The notes under the pieces were generated by a model. It was not told the origin of the DNA. It was given only the letters and a program-made list of their open reading frames with translations, and did not search any database. Positions 47,335 to 57,756 of a stretch of DNA of 64,000 nt are shown piece after piece (within the stretch, counting starts at the first letter, position 1; every line of letters starts with the position of its first letter). Location of the stretch: assembly GCA_022225965.2 (NCBI GenBank), contig JAKJXP020000080.1:159957-223956 (forward strand), written 5' to 3'. Both the position numbers and the translations under genes were made by a program. This stretch comes from Diatrype stigma (taxonomy: Eukaryota > Ascomycota > Sordariomycetes > Xylariales > Diatrypaceae).

Positions 47335-50247
47335 ATGGCAGACAGAGCACCTGGTCGTGAACACACAGACAATGAACCTCCATGCTACAACTGCGGCATG
47401 CAAGGCCATCTCTTCAATGCTTGTCCCGAACCTGCCCGTAAAATCCCTGCGTAAGTACAAATAAAGCCATACCTCTCTGAAGAAACACCGCGATGGGCTT
47501 TAGGCGATGTTTGGTCTCGTCTGTGGCCGTACTAAACTAACAACGTTCAACGTTCTTAGCGGTTTGGAAGCCTCGAGAGCTCGTCAACAATCGCGGAACA
47601 ACAATGGACAAGACAGCTTCACATCTAACAAGCGTCACAAGGGACCTATCATCACCCGTTATCCTGTGCCGATGGATAGCGGCTCCCCATACCCACATGG
47701 CCCACCACCCCCAGGATATCCACCATATCCAGGCGCTGATATCTCCTTGCACCCCGCTCAGCCAATGCCATTTGATCCCTACAGAGCACACAGAGTTCCT
47801 GGACCTCCTGGACCACCTGGGCTACCAGGACCACCAGGCCTTTCAGGTCCAGCACATCCATACGGCGCTTCCCCATTTGCTCAACCGGCGCCATATAGCT
47901 CGTCATACCCCTATTCGGGTTTCTCTGCACCCCCTGGTCTTCCAGGGTCCCTAGGCCCTCCGCCTCCGCCTCCGCCACCGCCTCATATACCTACCCTACC
48001 ACCAACCCCCGGCTCTCTAGGGCCACAGGGTCCTCCCGTCCATTACTATGGAGGACATCCACAGCAATATCCTCCACCCCCGCCTTATCAACAGCAGACA
48101 CCCGCGTACGGGTCCCCCAGGCTCCCTCCTAGGTACAATGAGCCCTACTATCAAGCGCCATCTCATACTTCTCCTCCGCCTCACCACCCTTTTTACCCAC
48201 AAGGCGAGCTTCTCCAGAACCATCCGCACACCAGTGAAAGGGCACCATCCCAGAATATGCACGAGTACTCTCAACGTCACGATGATAGACCCATGGGACA
48301 ACAATGGAACCGTCATGGCCCATCAGATACCTCATATGCTTCGAATGGATATCAGCCTAGGTTATATCGCCATCGCGATGAGAAGCCGCTGGGACAAGGT
48401 GATCGTAAGGGCCGCGAACGGCAGAATTGGTATGATCAACGGCCGAAGAATGAACGGTCTTTCCGCAACTACGATCGGCACCGTGATCACCATAGTCCTG
48501 CCAAACTTGACCGTACCCGCTACGAAGAGTCTCGATCGATTACAGGCTCGCCTCACTCCCGTACGACCGGCAGCACAGACAAGGTAGGACAAGGACGAAG
48601 TGGTGACCATCACGTAAAAGATAGACGCGATCCTATCACGGAAACAGATAGCATTGCTGATGACCCCGCTTGGAACGAGAGGACTATTTTCTGGGAGCCG
48701 CCGTCGCTTGTGAAAAGTGAAATTCCCATTGCTGTACCCCTCCCTATGGATTGGGTCAACGAGCTCAACTATCCAGACCTGGTCGCTGCCGTTCCTGTTG
48801 AGTCCAGGTATGTAACAGCCAGCAACGTTGATGATTTCGCACAGAGTATTCGAGACACAAAAGAGTGGTCTTTTATGCAGTATCATCCTGCGCTGCTCGA
48901 AGTCGGTGATGCCCACCCGCAGATGCTCAAGCGGTACCAGTCGGCCTTAAACTCGTGGAACTCTCAGCACCAAGTTCACAACAAAAAGACACTCAATGCC
49001 AAGCGATACAAAGGCAAGAATGACTCCAAGGGTTTCCATAACAAACCATACGACGTCAACGGCTACCAGAACAAGCCACGCGGCAACGCTCGACATCATA
49101 AACAGCCCTTTTATGAGAAGCCTCATGCCGATTGGGATGAACCACCGCAGCGCATCGGGTTTCTACCTGATATTAGTGGGCATTATGGAGGCCAAGAAAA
49201 CCTCGGTCTTCATGGCACTCAGTATGTAGCTGAACGATTTGCAGCCGAACGAACTAGGAATGATGATCGAGAGTTCGGATATGAGAATTATGGTTCTGAA
49301 AGAGATCATCGCTATAAACCAGCTCTCCGCGGAAAGAGAAGATGGGCAGAATCGCAGGGTGAACCTAATCAATTCCAGACCCAAAACCATGATACTCTAT
49401 CACGTTATGGAGACCATGAGCGCAGCAGCAAGCGGTCTAAGTATGTCTCTCCCGAACCGGGAGAGATTGCCGGCGATTCCGATCATGCATATGATCCGCC
49501 CGTCGGTTCAGTTGTGCTTTCTCAGCACGAGTCCTTTCCGGATACCCATCAATACCCCAATGCGAGTAGGGACAACTATGCTCAACGTGCCTCGACGAAA
49601 CTACACGAAGTTATGGAGGACAATGAAGAGAAATACAGCACAGGGAGAGTCGCAACGCCTTCGGTTACAGCTGATGATGCCTCGCCCCCAGAATCCGGAG
49701 AGTTGGTGGAAAATGACACGCAATCACCTGAACGAAATGATCACCATGTAACTCACAATATCAATGATCATGCTCGGTGGTATGCTGACACACGCAACTC
49801 TCCTCGGCCGGACGAGAAATCCGAAAGATATCTCAAAGAGCCTATCTTTCAGAACGGGGACGGGCTTCCTGCCCATAAGCGTAAAGATATACCTCCAACT
49901 CCGCCACGTCAACCTTCACCTCATAGCAGACCATCTAGCAGGCAGAGCTCCAAGAGCCGATGGGGTGGAAGTCGACTCCAAAGCGGACAGAACAGCCGTC
50001 GCTCGTCGTTTGGTGATGCCCATGTCGACTCTCCACTCACACCAACCGAACTTGCGCTGCTTGGCTTGGACCGGCACTCGAGTAGTGGCAGCGACAGCGG
50101 ACGGGAATCACCTCAGCGCCAACTTGAGGATGTGACGCCTAAGCTCAAGAGCCGCCGAGCAAAGGTGCACGAAGTTTACAGGTTGGTTTGGCCCCCAGGG
50201 TGTATTTTACGGGGTGACTTACTGACATATTTAGTCGTCGCTGGTAA
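47335..50247 (+). CDS. CCHC zinc-knuckle protein with long disordered region
   Basis: Exons 47335-47450, 47560-50181 and 50235-50247 give 916 residues. Residues 17-30 form one CCHC knuckle (CYNCGMQGHLFNAC), a fold that usually binds single-stranded RNA or DNA. It is followed by a collagen-like Pro/Gly region (about 60-210, PGPPGPPGLPGPPG), an Arg/Asp/His-rich region, and a conserved-looking block near residues 390-470 (PAWNERTIFWEPPSLVKSEI, PLPMDWVNELNYPDLVAAVP, EWSFMQYHPALLEVGD). The last part is Ser/Arg-rich (RPSSRQSSKSRWGGSR), typical of RNA-processing factors. The last exon is only 13 nt and encodes the end of VYSRRW; the donor GTTGGT is weak but the CTGAC branch and TTTAG acceptor are good, and without splicing the frame runs on with unrelated residues. 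A role in mRNA processing is inferred from the knuckle and Ser/Arg content only. Confidence 0.82.
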
Positions 50248-51368
50248 TCCATTCTCTCTATCACCTCTTGCAAGCCTATTCGACACTCTTAGGATACGAC
50301 CCCAGTTTCCTTGTCGCTTATCTCTCTAGTCAAGCTACTTGACCCATACGACTGGTAAACTCGAATGATGACTTATAGGTGGGAGCTTGGCCTCCCGACT
50401 CTTTCGATATGGCTAACGCTATATGTCTGGCGCATTGAACAACCAGCTTGTAATTCTCCGAATGATTAACAGAACGTGCCCGCTATGGGGTATATACGTC
50501 ACGCTGGGCTCAGAGATCATATTCCAGCACTTCTATGTCGCCAGGTTATCTTTTTCCTTGTGGATATTGGCAAATTCAAGAGTCGAGGCACTTTGAATAA
50601 GTGATCACAGGCGTTTCGAGGGCATTTCCCGAAAAGACATCAACATCACATCCCTGGCAAGTATGCGGGATGTTGCTCTAGCATTTGCAAGGAGTTCAGT
50701 GGAAATGTAGGACAAGGCGTTCAGGGATACTCTATTTTTGCACTGCGGGCCGAATCATCCTAGTACAATGGGGTTTTCTTTTGCTGAGCCAAGAAGCTTC
50801 TGTATACTGACAAAGACTTGTATCTTGTCTGATCCAATGGGAGCTGGGGTCTCTTTGTTATTAATGTAATACTATGTTCTCTATATCACTTGCTCTTTCT
50901 AATGATCGTCAACCGAGGAATTGTTCGAGCTGTTCAAAGGACATTGTGTTTATCACAAGACTCTTTGAGCACTTCGTACAAGAATGACCCACACAACAAT
51001 GGGTTGGATTCGCCTTGTTGACTCCTGACATAGGGTACAATAACATTCATAAGTTTAACAGGATCGTCGTTCACTTACTCGTTCCTCTACCTTATCTTTC
51101 TTATTTGAACCATATTACACCTACCTACGCCCACCTGAGCGCCAGAGAACCGAAACACAAACCAACCCATCTGAAGCCGGCTTCATTTGTTGTTTCTTCC
51201 AGTCCCGTTTCAAAACTCGTTTAATCCTGTTCTATCCGAGTATATATATATATATCTACATAACTGACTCCTCGGCCTAAATACCTACCTACTTACCCAT
51301 CCATCCATCTATTTATTTATCTTACACAGGCCATTTTTTCCTACCTAATTCCCCCCTCCTTCAACAAG
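50248..51368. other. Intergenic region 3' of the zinc-knuckle gene
   Basis: About 1.1 kb with the zinc-knuckle 3' UTR and the upstream region of the next ORF, including a TATATATATATATAT run at about 51241-51255, CCATCCATCTATTTAT repeats and a C/T-rich leader. No gene supported. Confidence 0.55.
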
Positions 51369-51781
51369 ATGTGCACACACCCAGAACTAGTCGTGCGGTG
51401 CCGCAACCAAGGCTGCTCCAGCATCCTATACCGCGACCGGCACGCCGTGCCGGGCCACCTGTGCCGCGCGGCCCGCGAGCGCGGCGGCTGGGGCCGCTGC
51501 CGCACCGGCGTCGCCTGGTCCCGCTACGACCGCGTCTCGGTCGACGAGCTGTGCGTCGCCTGCGACCTGGCCCCCGAGCTGGCCGTCCTCACGGCCGAGA
51601 CGTGCGATGTCGCTGCGGCTGAGAACGTCCTTTGCGGGTCGTGGGTGCGTGATGGGGAAGAGGATGGGGAAGAGAGGACGGAGGAGGGGGAAGAGGGGAG
51701 AAAAGAGGAGGGGGGTGTTGGGGATGAAGACGAGGAAGACGAAGACGATGAAGAGGGTGGTGCTTCTGTCATTGTCGTTGC

Positions 51782-51817
<36 letters not shown>

Positions 51818-51893
51818 CGACGAGGAAGAGGAAGAGGAAGAGGAAGATGAGGATGAGGATGAGGAGGAGGGCGGTGTGAGGTTGGGTAAGTAA
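51369..51893 (+). CDS. Small Cys-rich protein with long acidic tail (hypothetical)
   Basis: Single-frame ORF of 174 residues. The first ~90 residues contain seven or more cysteines, mostly in short pairs (CTHPELVVRCRNQGC, then HLC, RC, LCVAC), and a mix of Arg and Asp that looks globular, possibly metal-binding. From about residue 95 the sequence is nearly all Glu, Asp and Gly, with a GAT/GAC run encoding about 13 consecutive Asp (51784-51822) followed by Glu/Asp. The ATG follows a C/T-rich stretch and an ACAAG context. I do not recognise the family; acidic tails like this are common in histone- or RNA-associated proteins, but no function is claimed. The ORF ends GGTAAGTAAGTAA, which contains a perfect GTAAGT donor, so a further exon is possible. 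The opposite strand gives a poly-Ser frame, a shadow. Confidence 0.5.
51784..51822. repeat. (GAT)n/(GAC)n trinucleotide run
   Basis: About thirteen GAY codons within the acidic tail, mostly GAT; likely to vary in length. Confidence 0.85.
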
Positions 51894-52726
51894 GTAAATG
51901 AAGGTAAGCAGGTAAGTGAATGAGTAGGTGAGTTAGGGAACTTGACGAGCACGCTCAAAGCAAGCAGGCTGTGTTGGGTCCCTTTACTACCTAGGTAGGT
52001 ATGTGATGGGCGCAACGAGACATAGTTTGATATCGGATAGACCTAGGTGAGTTTTGCCTGAATTCCAATTCCGTTTCTATGAATGAATTTTCACACCCAT
52101 CGCGTAGTGACTAATATAGACATGTGTGGCCTTTCCGGTATGGAAATCGTATGGTCGACTTTCATGAAATTACTCAGGTCTTATATGAAATGGGAACTTG
52201 AATAAGTGACTGGCTAAAGCTTGGTCGATGACTGAACATACCTAGGCACTTAGTTATCTAACTCCAATTTAGGCTTGCGAACAGATTGCTTTGTCAAGTT
52301 GGTCTCCCTAGTTCAATAGCTGTCTCACAGTGTTAACTATTCCCCCTTGTTTGGTTGTTATCATGCGGGGCATCTCTCCTTGTCTCAGTATAATAAAACA
52401 ACACAAAGCTTCCAACAGCTTAGAAAAGGGCACCTGCAACAACTGCCAGCCTGTGAGATGTCTTGAGCGTCTAAGAGATTATTATGCTTGGCAATTCGTT
52501 TAAAGAAATCCATGTAACCTTGGCCAAGCAGCAGCTGACGCAACAAGGTAGGTAAGTAAGCATGATTACCAATCAGCGGAACACCTATAAGTAATTACGT
52601 GCGACCTACTTTCCATGGCTACAACGTAACTGGGACACCATATCTGCGCCATTGATTCACTGATTCAACCGCCAAACCAAAAGAACGTGTCGTTGACGCC
52701 AGGAATACATAGCTAGATAATACAAA
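51894..52726. other. Spacer upstream of the oxidoreductase gene
   Basis: About 830 bases, AT-richer than the flanking genes, with GTAAG/GTAGGT repeats at 51888-51930. No gene supported. Confidence 0.55.
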
Positions 52727-54057
52727 ATGGCCGCTCCACCCCGACCCCCTATCCGAACGGCCATCATCGGCCTGTCGGCCTCCGCCGCCACCAACTGGGC
52801 CAGCCACGCGCACCTGCCGTACCTGCTGTCGGCGCGGGGCCGGTCCCGGTTCCAGATCGTGGCGCTGTGCAACTCGAGCGCGGAGGCGGCGCGGCGCGCC
52901 ATCGCGGCGCACGGCCTGCCGCCGGAGCCGGCGACGCGCGCGTACGGCGCGCCCGAGGACCTCGCCGCCGACCCGGACGTCCAGCTCGTCGTCTGCTGCA
53001 CCCGCGTCGACCGCCACTACGACGCCGTGGCCCCCAGCTTGCGCCGCGGCAAGCACGTCTACGCCGAGTGGCCGCTCGCCGAGGACGCCGCCCGCGCCGC
53101 CGAGCTGGCCGCCCTGGCGCGCGAGAGCGGCGGCCGCACTGTCGTAGGCTTGCAGGACCGCTTTGCTCCTGTGGTGCGGAAGGTGCGCGAGCTTGTCGAG
53201 AGCGGCCGCGTGGGCAAGGTCCTGAGCAGCGAGGTGCGCGCTGCTGGCGGCTTGAATAGCAGGGACGTGATCCCGACGGGCTTGAGGTACTTCGCGGAGA
53301 GGAAGGTCGGCGGAAACGTCCTCACTATTGGCTTTGGGCACCGTAAGTGTTCCGTGGCGGGCAGAGGGAGGGAGGCTCGGTTGGCTACGCGGTGGATGAA
53401 TGCATGGAGGATTGCATGAGCGAACGAACAGGCGTATAAGTACCTAGTGCCCATCAGAGAACGTTGCCGGCTAACCTACGCGTGTGCATGCGCACGCCAA
53501 AAGTCTTCGAGTGGCTCCAGTTCGCGCTCGGGGACCTGCAGGACATCGAGTCGCACCTCCAGATCCAGCGGCCGGACGTGCCGCTCCGGGACGCGGCGAG
53601 CGGCGCGATCGTCGAGACGGTGCGGTCCGACGTGCCGGACCTGATCCTCGTGACGGGGTCGCTGCCGGCATCGGAGCACGTCCGCGGCGGCGCGACGGTG
53701 CACGCCCGGTTCCGGCGCGGCCCGGCCTTCAAGGGCGAGGACCCCCTCGTGTGGACGGTCGCGGGCGAAAAGGGCGAGATCCGGCTCAGCGCGTCGGGCG
53801 GGCCGTCGATCGGCGCCATGGCCCACGGCGACCCGCTCGCCCTCGAGGTCCACGACTTCGTGACGGACGCGGTGGAGAGCGTGGAGTGGGCGTGGCCCGA
53901 GGCCGGGGAGGAGCTCCCCGTCATGGGGCGGAATGTCGGCGCGCTTTACGAGGCGTTCGCGGCCGGGGACGAGGCCGAGTATCCGACGTTCGATCATGCT
54001 GTTAAGAGGCATAATCAGCTGGAGGAGATACTGAGGAAGGGGTTCTCTACGAGCTAG
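52727..54057 (+). CDS. Gfo/Idh/MocA-family NAD(P)-dependent oxidoreductase (Gal80-like)
   Basis: Exons 52727-53342 and 53504-54057 give 389 residues. The N-terminus has a Rossmann start (RTAIIGLSASAATNWASHAH), with the second GxG-type glycine replaced by Ser/Ala as in Gal80-like fungal members. DVQLVVCCTRVDRHYDAVAP and GKHVYAEWPLAED match the conserved second nucleotide-binding strand and the EKP-like motif of the family; here EWP replaces EKP, so the usual catalytic lysine is missing. The join across the intron (branch GCTAAC) restores TIGFGHLFEWLQFALGDL, then IESHLQIQRPDVPL, as in Gal80-type proteins. That pattern suggests either an altered reaction or a regulatory sugar-binding role; the substrate cannot be told from sequence. 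Very GC-rich with many Ala/Arg codons. Confidence 0.86.
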
Positions 54058-55240
54058 AATGGTTAGGTAGTTGGTTGTTTTGTCATGTCATGCATTTATT
54101 TTATTATATCTAACAGTGGTTCACTGAGATGCTTATGCCCTCTTACCGGCCACTTACCGGCCACTTACCGGCCACTTACCAGCTACTTGGCAGCTTTGTT
54201 AATCCTGTCTCGGCTCATACTTGGTGCCATATGTAGGTAGGAATTGAAGATGCTTTTTCAAATTATTTGATTGTTTCCAGCCGAGATTTATAACTTCAAG
54301 TTTCAAAACCTTTACTAAGTAACCTGGAAGTTGTAAGTTGTAAAGAGAAATCTTATCATCCTTTAGTTGAACCCCTACCCAGCCATACCGTTAGCCTCTT
54401 GGCATTGGCCGGGGAGCCCTGCCAAGGCCATAGGGCTGAGCTACGGAGACAAAGTACCTGTGCACAGCAAATGTAGCAAATGACTATTTGACCTTTTGAC
54501 CACTTGAGCTCTTGAATTCGAGATGGTGTTTGCGATACCAGCTGACCAGGTTGTTTCCTCGGCAATTGCATTATGATGATAATTGAATCCACTTCCAAGT
54601 TCTTCCACTGAGCGCTGCGGAAGCTCAATGGCAACCTGTAGAAGCACCCACAGTGATGACTGACTGACTTCCCGCGTATGTATTGCCACTTTATCTCGTC
54701 ATGCTCATTATCATTGGCTCTAGCTTCTCGATAAGATAAGACCCAGGGAGCTACCCCGCCAAACCCCTCTTACTCCGCCCCCTATATACCTCTATTATGT
54801 ATGTAGGTACCTTGCACACATTGCACATGGAAGCAGTCCAGACTCCAGGGGAAGCTCCAGTGGTTGGGTGCCTGACGAAGGCAGCAGCCGATGACATAAA
54901 CCCGGGAGAACAGAATCAATGAGTATTTAACGTCACTCGGTAGGATGGGAACCCATTGACACCATTTTTGCCTATTTCGCCTCCTTGCACTTACCTGTTC
55001 AACTATACCGTCATCCTTTACTAATACAGCAATATTAATACAGCAACCAAAATCCACCTCGGACAAACCAGTAGTTAGACAAACCATCCAACTGCATATT
55101 GTACCTACTTCCCACATTAATCCAGGTTTCTTGAAACTCTCTATCGTGCCGCACTTCACCTAAAACACGTTACAGTTTCCGCATACAGCGACCACCGAAC
55201 CAACCAACCAACCAACAAACAAACAAACAAAACCACCGCC
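54058..55240. other. Spacer between oxidoreductase and PI31 genes
   Basis: About 1.2 kb. Includes the 11-bp tandem repeat at 54142-54185 and a CAACCAACCAACAAACAAAC tract just upstream of the PI31 start. No gene supported. Confidence 0.55.
54142..54185. repeat. 11-bp tandem repeat, four units
   Basis: Three perfect CTTACCGGCCA units and one diverged unit just downstream of the oxidoreductase stop. Confidence 0.9.
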
Positions 55241-56599
55241 ATGTCCCCCCCGACAGCGGCAACGAACCCGCTCGAGCCCGCCGCCCTCCTCCAGCGGATG
55301 GCGGACGCGCTGCCGACGCACCCGCGGGGCGACACGACGTCGGACCTGAGCAGCTCGCACGAGGCGCTGGCGCTGTTCGCGCACGCGGTCATGGCCGCGC
55401 TCGGCTTCCGGCTGCTGGGCTTCGACGAGGATGCGCCCGACGAGGCCGGGTGCCGCGCCCTGGCCCCGCGCCTGCCCGCCCGCTGGAACGCCTCCTTCAA
55501 CACCTACTCCTTCGTCTACGCCCACGCCCAGTCCGCCCTGCGCTTCGTCGTCCGCGTCGACCGCCTCGGCGCCAAGGCCGAGGTCCGCGGCCTCGCCGCC
55601 GGCGACGACCGTATCGCCCGCCTCGAGATCGTCACCCGCGACTTCGTCTCCGCCGCCGCCCTGCCCGTGCGCATCGCCCTGGTCGGCGCTGATGCCCGCC
55701 GCCGTCGCAGTAGCGCGGGTACCAGTAGTCATGGTGGTGGTGGCGAGGAGGAGGACGCAGCAGAGTTGCGCAACACGGCGGAAAGCACGAGCAGCGGCGA
55801 GGTCGAGGAGGACCGCTCCGACCTGCCCCGGAAGCTGCGCGACGTCATGATCTCCGAGGCCCGCGTCGCCGACCTCGCCAGCCTGATCAAGGTGCAGATC
55901 GTGCAGAAGCTGCTGCCGTCGCTGCAGAAGGAGGGCTACGAGGAGGAGCCATCGCCCGAAGACGACAGGGCCGCGCGCGAAGACGCCGACGAGACGGCCC
56001 GCCGGGGCGGAAGAGGGGGGGCCCCGCCCCAGCCCCCCGCTGGCGGTATTCCAGGCCGCCTCCCCCAGCCCGCGCGGCCCTACCCCTTCGACGACCCGCT
56101 CGACCCCCAGCCGCGCCACCCCACCGTCCCGTCGGGCGACTTCCCGCCGCCCGGCTTCGAGGACCCGTACGACATCAACCGGCCCCCGCGCGGCAGCGGC
56201 GGCGCTGGTGTCCTAGGCGGTGGACGCACGCCCTTCGGCAACATCGGCCAGGACGACCTGAACCCGCCCCCGCTGGGCCCGCGCGATCCGTTTCATCCGG
56301 GCGGAGGGGTAGCAGGTCCGGGGCTGCCCCGACCCGGCGGTGGTCGGGGCATGTATCCCACGTTCGACGACCCGCTGTTTGGCGGGGGCGGCGGCCTGGG
56401 CGGCATGGGAATGGGCGGGGGCGATGACCTCGATGATCTCCAGGTCCCGCCCGGCGCGCGGTATGATCCCCTGGGACCCGGGGGCGTGCCGCGGCTCGGC
56501 GGACGCGGCGGTCGCGGTGGGGGTGGGAATTGGCCGTTTGGCGGCGGCGGCGGCGGTGGAGGTGGGTTTGGCGGGTTCGGCGGCGGGGATATCATTTGA
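55241..56599 (+). CDS. PI31-family proteasome regulator
   Basis: Single-exon gene of 452 residues. PI31 binds the 20S proteasome and modulates its activity or transport. Residues about 10-225 form the FP-type domain: EALALFAHAVMAALGFRLLG, RWNASFNTYSFVYAHAQSAL, FVVRVDRLGAKAEVRGLAAG, and the final helix ASLIKVQIVQKLLPSLQKEG. The C-terminal half is the Pro/Gly-rich PI31 tail with conserved PYPFDDPLDP, GDFPPPGFEDPYDINRPP, PFGNIGQDDLNPPPLGPRDP and YPTFDDPLFGG. It is longer than the mammalian protein because of Gly runs and an inserted Ser/Gly/Glu stretch near residues 150-190. The ATG at 55241 is the first in frame after an ACAAAC-rich leader. A 319-codon antisense frame covers the gene and is a GC-bias shadow. 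It is convergent with the KAP114 gene. Confidence 0.92.
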   Translation: MSPPTAATNPLEPAALLQRMADALPTHPRGDTTSDLSSSHEALALFAHAVMAALGFRLLGFDEDAPDEAGCRALAPRLPARWNASFNTYSFVYAHAQSALRFVVRVDRLGAKAEVRGLAAGDDRIARLEIVTRDFVSAAALPVRIALVGADARRRRSSAGTSSHGGGGEEEDAAELRNTAESTSSGEVEEDRSDLPRKLRDVMISEARVADLASLIKVQIVQKLLPSLQKEGYEEEPSPEDDRAAREDADETARRGGRGGAPPQPPAGGIPGRLPQPARPYPFDDPLDPQPRHPTVPSGDFPPPGFEDPYDINRPPRGSGGAGVLGGGRTPFGNIGQDDLNPPPLGPRDPFHPGGGVAGPGLPRPGGGRGMYPTFDDPLFGGGGGLGGMGMGGGDDLDDLQVPPGARYDPLGPGGVPRLGGRGGRGGGGNWPFGGGGGGGGGFGGFGGGDII

Positions 56600-57756
56600 T
56601 TGGTTCGGGCTTTAAGTCATTCGCTCGCTCGCTCGCTCGTTTTTTAATCCTTCTTTAGTATAAGGCAAGGGTTCAGGCGTGGGTTATTATGTAATTTTAT
56701 CATGAATGTACTTTTACCAGGCAGGCATTGGTTGGGGTCAATAGGTCCGGAAGCACCCCGCGCCGCACCGCACCGCATCGCACGACATGACATTATGATG
56801 GAGAATGGGAAAGGGGAAAGGGGAAAGGAGATGACATGACATGAAACGACAGGACACGACACGACGCGACGTTACCTATAGGTATTGATAATGAACTCGG
56901 GAACTGCAATACAGTTATCCAATCCATTTCACGCTGCAAACTATACATGAATCAATATATGTGTTATGCCCTCCCTCCAACCTTATTGATTGCATTGCTA
57001 CTTGTTCCTGTGTCCATAAGACGCCATTTTTAAATCTAGAAGAAGCCTTCGTGTTTTCCTTTTCCCCTGTTGCAAGTCGACTGTCCCCTTCTTTCTCCTT
57101 GGTTGATTGGTGTGACCATGTAGTCTACACTACAGCTCCATTCTGCACGTAGAAGACCGAGTACAAGATGAGCTATTGTAATAAAACTGCACTATGGATA
57201 TACGTCGTAAACTCAGTAGCAACGTTGTGTGGTAAGTAATCTGCGAAATTGGAATCTAAGCCGGGCAACGCATTTAAACACTGAACAGGTAATCTGGTAA
57301 CTAGTAACCGCAAATGGTGTTTCTTGTTGACGTTAGAGAATCTAATCTATCTATTAGAAGAAAGAAGACTTCTACTTAACAAGAAAAGCCCCGCCCTTAC
57401 GTAAGAGGAACCAAACCATCACAGAAAAGGAAACCGCTCTCCCCAAGAGGATACAATATTCGGGACCGATCTATGTACAAACACCCATGATGAGTTGTTA
57501 GGGGAGAGGGGCCCTTCTTGAGAGAAAGGCTTGAACACTAGTGCTTGCAGACAGTGTCTGTTGTACCATCCACCGACCGATGGCCATTTCTAATCGCGCA
57601 TCGCTGCTCCGTCTGTGCCCAACGAGAGTTTATTTCCCGTCTGATAGGCCACTCTCGCCGTCTATGCTAAAATATTTGGACTTTGGCGGTTTCCACGACT
57701 CGGGACTAAATGGTACTACACCGGTTTTTCGCGAGGGAAGAACTTTGCTGAGCCTC
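56600..57756. other. Spacer between convergent PI31 and KAP114 genes
   Basis: About 1.2 kb containing both 3' UTRs, a (GCTC)n run at about 56621-56638, a GGGAAAGGGGAAAGG tract near 56808-56827 and ACACGACACGACGCGACG near 56852-56870. No gene supported. Confidence 0.55.

Noticed and set aside
51524..52015. Minus-strand poly-Ser ORF
   Set aside because: Shadow of the GAT/GAG repeats of the acidic-tail ORF.
55160..56119. 319-codon minus-strand ORF
   Set aside because: Antisense to PI31 in GC-rich DNA; no family motif, PI31 is clear on the other strand.
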